From Silene latifolia (lineage: Eukaryota > Streptophyta > Magnoliopsida > Caryophyllales > Caryophyllaceae): a stretch of DNA of 64,000 bases. Position numbers and translations under genes: made by a program. Under the pieces are notes generated by a model. It did no database searches and was not told the DNA's origin. It saw nothing but the letters and a program-made list of their open reading frames with translations. This document shows, piece after piece, positions 59,697 through 64,000 of the stretch (position 1 is the first letter of the stretch; each line of letters opens with the position of its first letter). The DNA is taken from NCBI RefSeq assembly GCF_048544455.1, contig NC_133538.1:41861969-41925968 (forward strand), in the 5' to 3' direction.

Positions 59697-61131
59697 ATGG
59701 AAGATGCTGTTAACAAACTCACTGAGGCCGTGAACCTCATGATGACCCGAATGGATGCAATCGAATCTAAGCTGGGTGAAGATTCCCCTCCACCACTGAC
59801 TGATCTGGAAAAACGGTTCAAGTTCATCGAAGACCGTTTGAAAATCTCCCAGGGGAGGAACATTCACTATGAGAATGCTAGGGCCTATGCCCCGGCAGAT
59901 AAGTTGCCCACGAACATGGTACTCACCGACATCCCAAAGTTTAAGGGCACAAGATCCACCACCATGTTAAGGCCTATAAGGGGTACTTAGCACCAAGGGA
60001 GTACCGCGACATGCTCTCCGAAATTTTCGCTCAATCTCTGGATGAACACCCGAAGGCGTGGTTCTACAATCTGGACCTTAAGAACTTCCCCACTTTCGAA
60101 GATATTACGGTGGAGTTCTGCAAGCACTATGCTGATAATGTCGAGATCCAAACAAACATAAGAACATTGGAGGTAATGACACAGAAGGAAAAAGAGGGCT
60201 TTACTGAATTCCTCGCAAGATGGCGCGCTGAAAGCGTGAAACTAGCTAAGAAGCCTGATGAAGTCGAAATGGTAGATAAGTTCGTAAAGAATCTACGACC
60301 TATTTACCGCAATGCTCTGAAATACCAGAATTTTGGCTCTTTCAAAGAATTGATAAGAATCGGGATAAAGGTAGAAGATGATGTCATAAGGGCAGAGGGC
60401 CGGTCAAGCCGAAAGGGGTACCAAGGGGCCTCATCGTCTAAGGCCAAGGCCCCAAAGAACGACCCATATTGATGAAGCCATCAATCTCTTAGAAGGGCAA
60501 TCGAAGAAGTCGCAGCGCCAAACACCAAGGCATTCACCGATATCGGATGCACTTATACATACGCTCTCCAAAGGCTCATAGCCCAAGGGAAGCTGAAGCC
60601 TATTGGTCCAACTCCGGACCCTCCCCGCGATCAACAAGGTAAATGGTATAAACCAAATGCCTACCTGCCTTTCATCAAGGGAAAGGCCATGATACTGAAA
60701 AGTGCTATCGACTGAAGCACGAAATTCAAGACATGATTGAGAACGGAACGCTCCCAATCCCAGCCATAAAACCCAATAACATCACCAATCCGTTTAGCGA
60801 TCACGCCAACTTTGTTTCTGTCGAAGACAATGTCGATTATTCCCATCTTATCCGCCCATGTCACTGGAAAGGAGTGTTTATCGGCAAAATATTTGTGGAT
60901 TTCTCTGAATTCTTGTCAAACCCGAAGAATGAAATTCAAGTCGGGAGTCTTGCTCTAGAATGTACTCCTCTCATTAGCGAAGTTAATAAAAGACAATTCA
61001 GTTCACCAACCTTTATCACTAGCGTAGATCCTCAGAGGACTACCTCAGGATGGAGGCAGACCATCAAAGGGATCAAGGACAAGAACCGAGCATCTAAGTT
61101 GACAACTGAACAAGGGAAAGCTCAAAACTAG
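59697..61131 (+). pseudogene. Element H gag (Tat/Retand-like), frameshifted
   Basis: Likely start ATG 59697 (MEDAVNKLTEAVNLMMTRMD), opening with a coiled-coil-like segment. After a one-base loss near 59955, the retrotransposon gag core follows in the frame of 60011-60472 (HPKAWFYNLDLKNFPTFEDI, FTEFLARWRAES, VDKFVKNLRPIYRNAL). Another frame near 60490-60760 carries the C-terminal region with a CxxHxxxxHxxxxC-like zinc knuckle around 60650-60720, broken by lost bases. The last frame, 60733-61131, ends at a stop in 61129-61131. No protease, reverse transcriptase or integrase follows in the remaining 2.9 kb, so this looks like a gag-only derivative. Confidence 0.75.
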
Positions 61132-62655
61132 ATTTGAAAATTAAGAGTCGGGATCTGTTTTCTTATTTTAGTCGAGTCGAGTCTAGGACTTTCTTTTCCT
61201 GAATTTGAGTCGTTTGTTCCGCGATGACCTAGGGTGTGTCTTAGGAGACGTTCCTTCGAGTCTGTTAAGCATTTGTCTTTCCAATAAAAAGTTCCAGTTT
61301 CGTTTCCAAATTTGTCTTGTTTCCAATCCTCAATCATTCTGAAAGCATGATAAATGCACAACACACTCAAAGGCATCCCTGGGGTAGAAATATATCATGT
61401 TTCAAAATGTAAGGTACACTAGGATCCTGTGTTGATTCCTTACCTATTCCATGTCTGGCGGTAGAAAACCTCCACCTGAACCAATGTTTATGACAAGCTT
61501 TTAAATGATTCTATGACGAACCCGAACTAGCTCTTTGTTCCATATCGATGACGGAAGGCAAGCCTTTTTCCAACAAAATCATCCCATCTCGAAGAGAGAA
61601 GATATCAACCCGTTCTAACAAGGAATTGTTAGTTCCTACCCAATTTAGTTGGCGAAGCCCAGTTTTCAAGGTGTATCCATTTATGACTAAGAGAATGAAT
61701 AGAAGATCATTTTCAAAGAGAGAAAAAAAAAGGGTGAAAAAGAATGAAAAAATGACAAAAAGAGAAAAATTGGAAAAATGAAAAAAAATGAAAAAAAAAG
61801 AAAAAAAAAAGAAAAAAAAGATGTTGAAGTTATTGCGGAATGCTTTTTGGTTGAATGTCGAAGTTACGGAAGCCAGAAGTCAAGTCAAGAACCTATAGTT
61901 GAAGTTCAATGGGCGAAGCCCAAAAGCTTAAGTAGTAACCTCTTTACCCTCTAAGTCCTTCCTGAGACGGTTACAAAGGGATAGTCGGGAATTTTGAGAA
62001 TTATTCCGCTTGTGTTGTTACACCCAGCCTTTAGGGTCCAGACATGAAAATTTGAACCCACGTCGATTCCCAACCCATTTGTACTCGGGTTTCATCAAAC
62101 CTGAGACACCATTTCCAACCACGTTATAAGCCATAGCCCTTGGCCTTAGCACCACAAAACGAACCTTCAGAATGATGGTTTACCTTACGAACCTATTTTT
62201 ACCAAGCTCCACATCCCAAAGAATCAAAACCTTTTGTACCAACCCTAGACGCGGGATACAACGGTACCTTACAGGATAGAATGGGATACGGCATGATACC
62301 TTAGGTGAAACCTTCGAGTGTGTACACACAGTCAAAATGCCAATTTAATGCACCTTGATCGAACTACGTCGGATTTGATTTCGCTCCACGCGAATACGTA
62401 GGCAGTCCTTTAGAATAAGGGATTCAATCCACTCCTCAACCAAGTTGTCATCTTGTCGGTTTCTTACGGGTCTTAACCAAGTCCAAATGAAGCCACCTTT
62501 GTTTAGTCGGTCTTAGCACTCGATGTAGGCTAGGATAAGGATATAGGTTCAGATGAATAGTATCAAGTCTCAGAATGAGCTTTATGTAACGGTTTAGGCA
62601 AAGATGCTCAGTCATGTAGATGTGGGTTTGCGTTGGGAACAGAAAATATGAAAAA

Positions 62656-62760
62656 CCCGCTGAAAAGAAAGAAGGCGTGGAAGAAAAATAGTAAAAGCCC
62701 GCTGAAAAGAAAGAAGGCGGTGGCAAGAAATGATGAAACTCGTTGAAAAGAAAGGAGGCG
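62656..62760 (+). repeat. About 41-bp triplicate in element H
   Basis: CCCGCTGAAAAGAAAGAAGG and near copies start at 62656, 62698 and about 62738. Confidence 0.75.
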
Positions 62761-63249
62761 AGGAGAAGAGTGACAGAATGTTCCCAACAAAATTCATGTG
62801 TGATGTCTAAGTGTTCTCATAAAATCAGTCTGTGTTTAGTGTCCGGGCGAAGCCAACGTTGTCGCTCCGTGAGTTTAATCCACCTTGTCAATGCCAAGTA
62901 ATCTTGATTCCCATGTGCCCTCGGGAGCACGCCCATGACATACGATATCTCCGTCACAAGTCCGACGATCTTGTGATTCCCATTTGCCATATTTTGGCGC
63001 CAGAATGGCCAATTTATATTTCTACCCCCAACAAGTCCATAATTGAATTAAAACTCGTGCACACTTAGGGTTTTATTTTCCTTTTTTGTTTTACGGTAGC
63101 GGGCTACGCCCACGTTTGCTTACGGGTCATACAGAGTGTCTGAGTCGTATTTCATGCTCACCCATCAAGGTTCGATTTCAAAAAATTTCAAAATTTCAAA
63201 ATTCCAAAAACTTTTTGCGAATTGTGGATGGATGATCCAAGTAGTGGAA

Positions 63250-63665
63250 TCCTTGTGGGTCGATGATCCAATCCTTCGAAATTCAAAAATTCAAAATTCA
63301 ATTTTCGGGTCGATGACCCAATCTTTAAACATTTTCAAATTCAATTTTCGGGTCGATGACCCAATCTTTCAACATTTTCAAATTCAATTCTCGGGTCGAT
63401 GACCCAATCATTTAAACATTTTCAAATTCAATTTTCGGGTCGATGACCCAATCATTTAAACATTTTCAAATTCAATTTTCGGGTCGATGACCCAATCTTT
63501 CAACATTTTCAAATTAAATTTTCGGGTCGATGACCCAATCATTCAAAATTTTCAAATTCAATTTTCGGGTCGATGACCCAATCATTCAAAATTTTCAAAT
63601 TCAATTTTCGGGTCGATGACCCAATCTTTCAAATAATCCAATTCCAAGATCGATGATCCAAATGT
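63250..63665 (+). repeat. 43-bp tandem array with GGGTCGATGACCC hairpin
   Basis: The core GGGTCGATGACCC starts at 63307, 63350, 63393, 63437, 63481, 63524, 63567 and 63610 (period 43-44), with decayed copies near 63257 and 63645. Each core can form a GGGTC/GACCC stem. The rest of the unit is AT-rich (ATTTTCAAATTCAATTTTC). 3' tandem arrays are known in Retand and other Tat-lineage elements. Confidence 0.92.
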
Positions 63666-63732
63666 GCTTATGTGATGATTATTGCTAGTACGTTTTTGTG
63701 TTTCAAATATAGCAGGATATGCTTCAACTGGG

Positions 63733-63759
63733 GGCTCTAAAGTCTTCGACTTTAGAGCC
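63733..63759 (+). other. 12-bp perfect hairpin in element H
   Basis: GGCTCTAAAGTC, loop TTC, GACTTTAGAGCC. It is preceded by a purine run (ACTGGGGG). A second stem-loop with one bulge follows at 63775-63798 (TCTCGAAGCC / GGCTTCCGAGA). Confidence 0.8.
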
Positions 63760-64000
63760 ATTGCAAATCGGGGCTCTCGAAGCCGTTGGCTTCCGAGACC
63801 ATTATCAAGATGTAAAGGATGACATCCACCAAGAATTCAATTCAATACAAGAGTATGAAATGGAAGAATTCCGTAGCTGAAAGCAAATGATGAAAGCGGC
63901 GGCAACCTCCTTGGAAAGTCCCGTCCCATGTAGGCACTCGCCAAAGAGATGATAAGCTTTGGGCAAGTATCAACAGATGATGAATTTCGGACAAAAAGCC

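Larger units (their letters stand above)
61132..64000 (+). mobile_element. Element H 3' region, non-coding with tandem repeats
   Basis: 2.9 kb without pol motifs. It contains an A-rich low-complexity stretch (61720-61825), a 40-base triplicate (62656-62760), an eight-copy 43-base array (63250-63665) and two strong hairpins (63733-63800). LTR text such as TGTAGATGCC does not reappear before 64000, so the 3' LTR lies beyond the window. Short frames here (61548-61781, 62448-62797, 63136-63402) are repeat translations. Confidence 0.6.

Overview
This window looks like repeat-rich nuclear DNA of a flowering plant. It contains one intact-looking plant housekeeping gene (a cytosolic-type serine acetyltransferase, minus strand, about 31.8-32.7 kb) and a fragment of a plant NAC transcription-factor gene (30.36-30.90 kb). 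Nearly everything else is LTR retrotransposons and small DNA transposons. Several element types (a Tat/Retand-like gypsy element with 3' tandem repeats, Athila-like ORF1) would fit a Caryophyllales genome such as a Silene relative, but the species is inference only.

Layout. 1-26.7 kb is a deep nest. Outermost is a minus-strand gypsy-like element B (3' LTR remnant 1681-2232, internal 2233-4328, 5' LTR 4329-6428 continued at 25395-26665). B's 3' LTR is interrupted on the left by the LTR of another minus-strand element (I, 1-1680). B's 5' LTR is interrupted by a complete minus-strand gag-only Athila-like element A (6429-25394, target duplication CAACC). The interior of A is interrupted by a plus-strand Ty1/copia element C (8764-20423). 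The gag gene of C is interrupted by a 2.5-kb solo LTR, D (12086-14593, target duplication CGCGT). At 26.7-29.9 kb lies a decayed Sirevirus-like gag with its 5' LTR (element G, minus). 29.9-36.9 kb is the gene island: Stowaway-like MITEs, the NAC fragment, the serine acetyltransferase, a tiny TRIM retrotransposon and a 427-bp foldback element. 36.9-44.4 kb is copia element E (plus). 45.2-54.8 kb is copia element F (minus, target duplication TCATT) with a 1-kb hAT-like element inside it. 55.4-64 kb is the 5' LTR, gag and repeat-rich 3' region of a Tat/Retand-like element H (plus), which runs off the window.

All retrotransposon reading frames seen here carry frameshifts, stops or deletions, so none of the copies looks autonomous. 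The most interesting structure is non-coding. Several unrelated elements carry arrays of short, mostly dyad-symmetric GC-rich motifs spaced about two or three DNA helical turns apart: TACTCGGYCGAGTA in A, CTCGATCGAG in the leader of E, and a GC-rich AATCCGCCCG-type array in I. Separately, the three copia LTR families C, E and F, which otherwise differ, share one conserved block at the same distance from the LTR start, flanked by inverted arms. All positions, spacings and repeat counts were read by eye.
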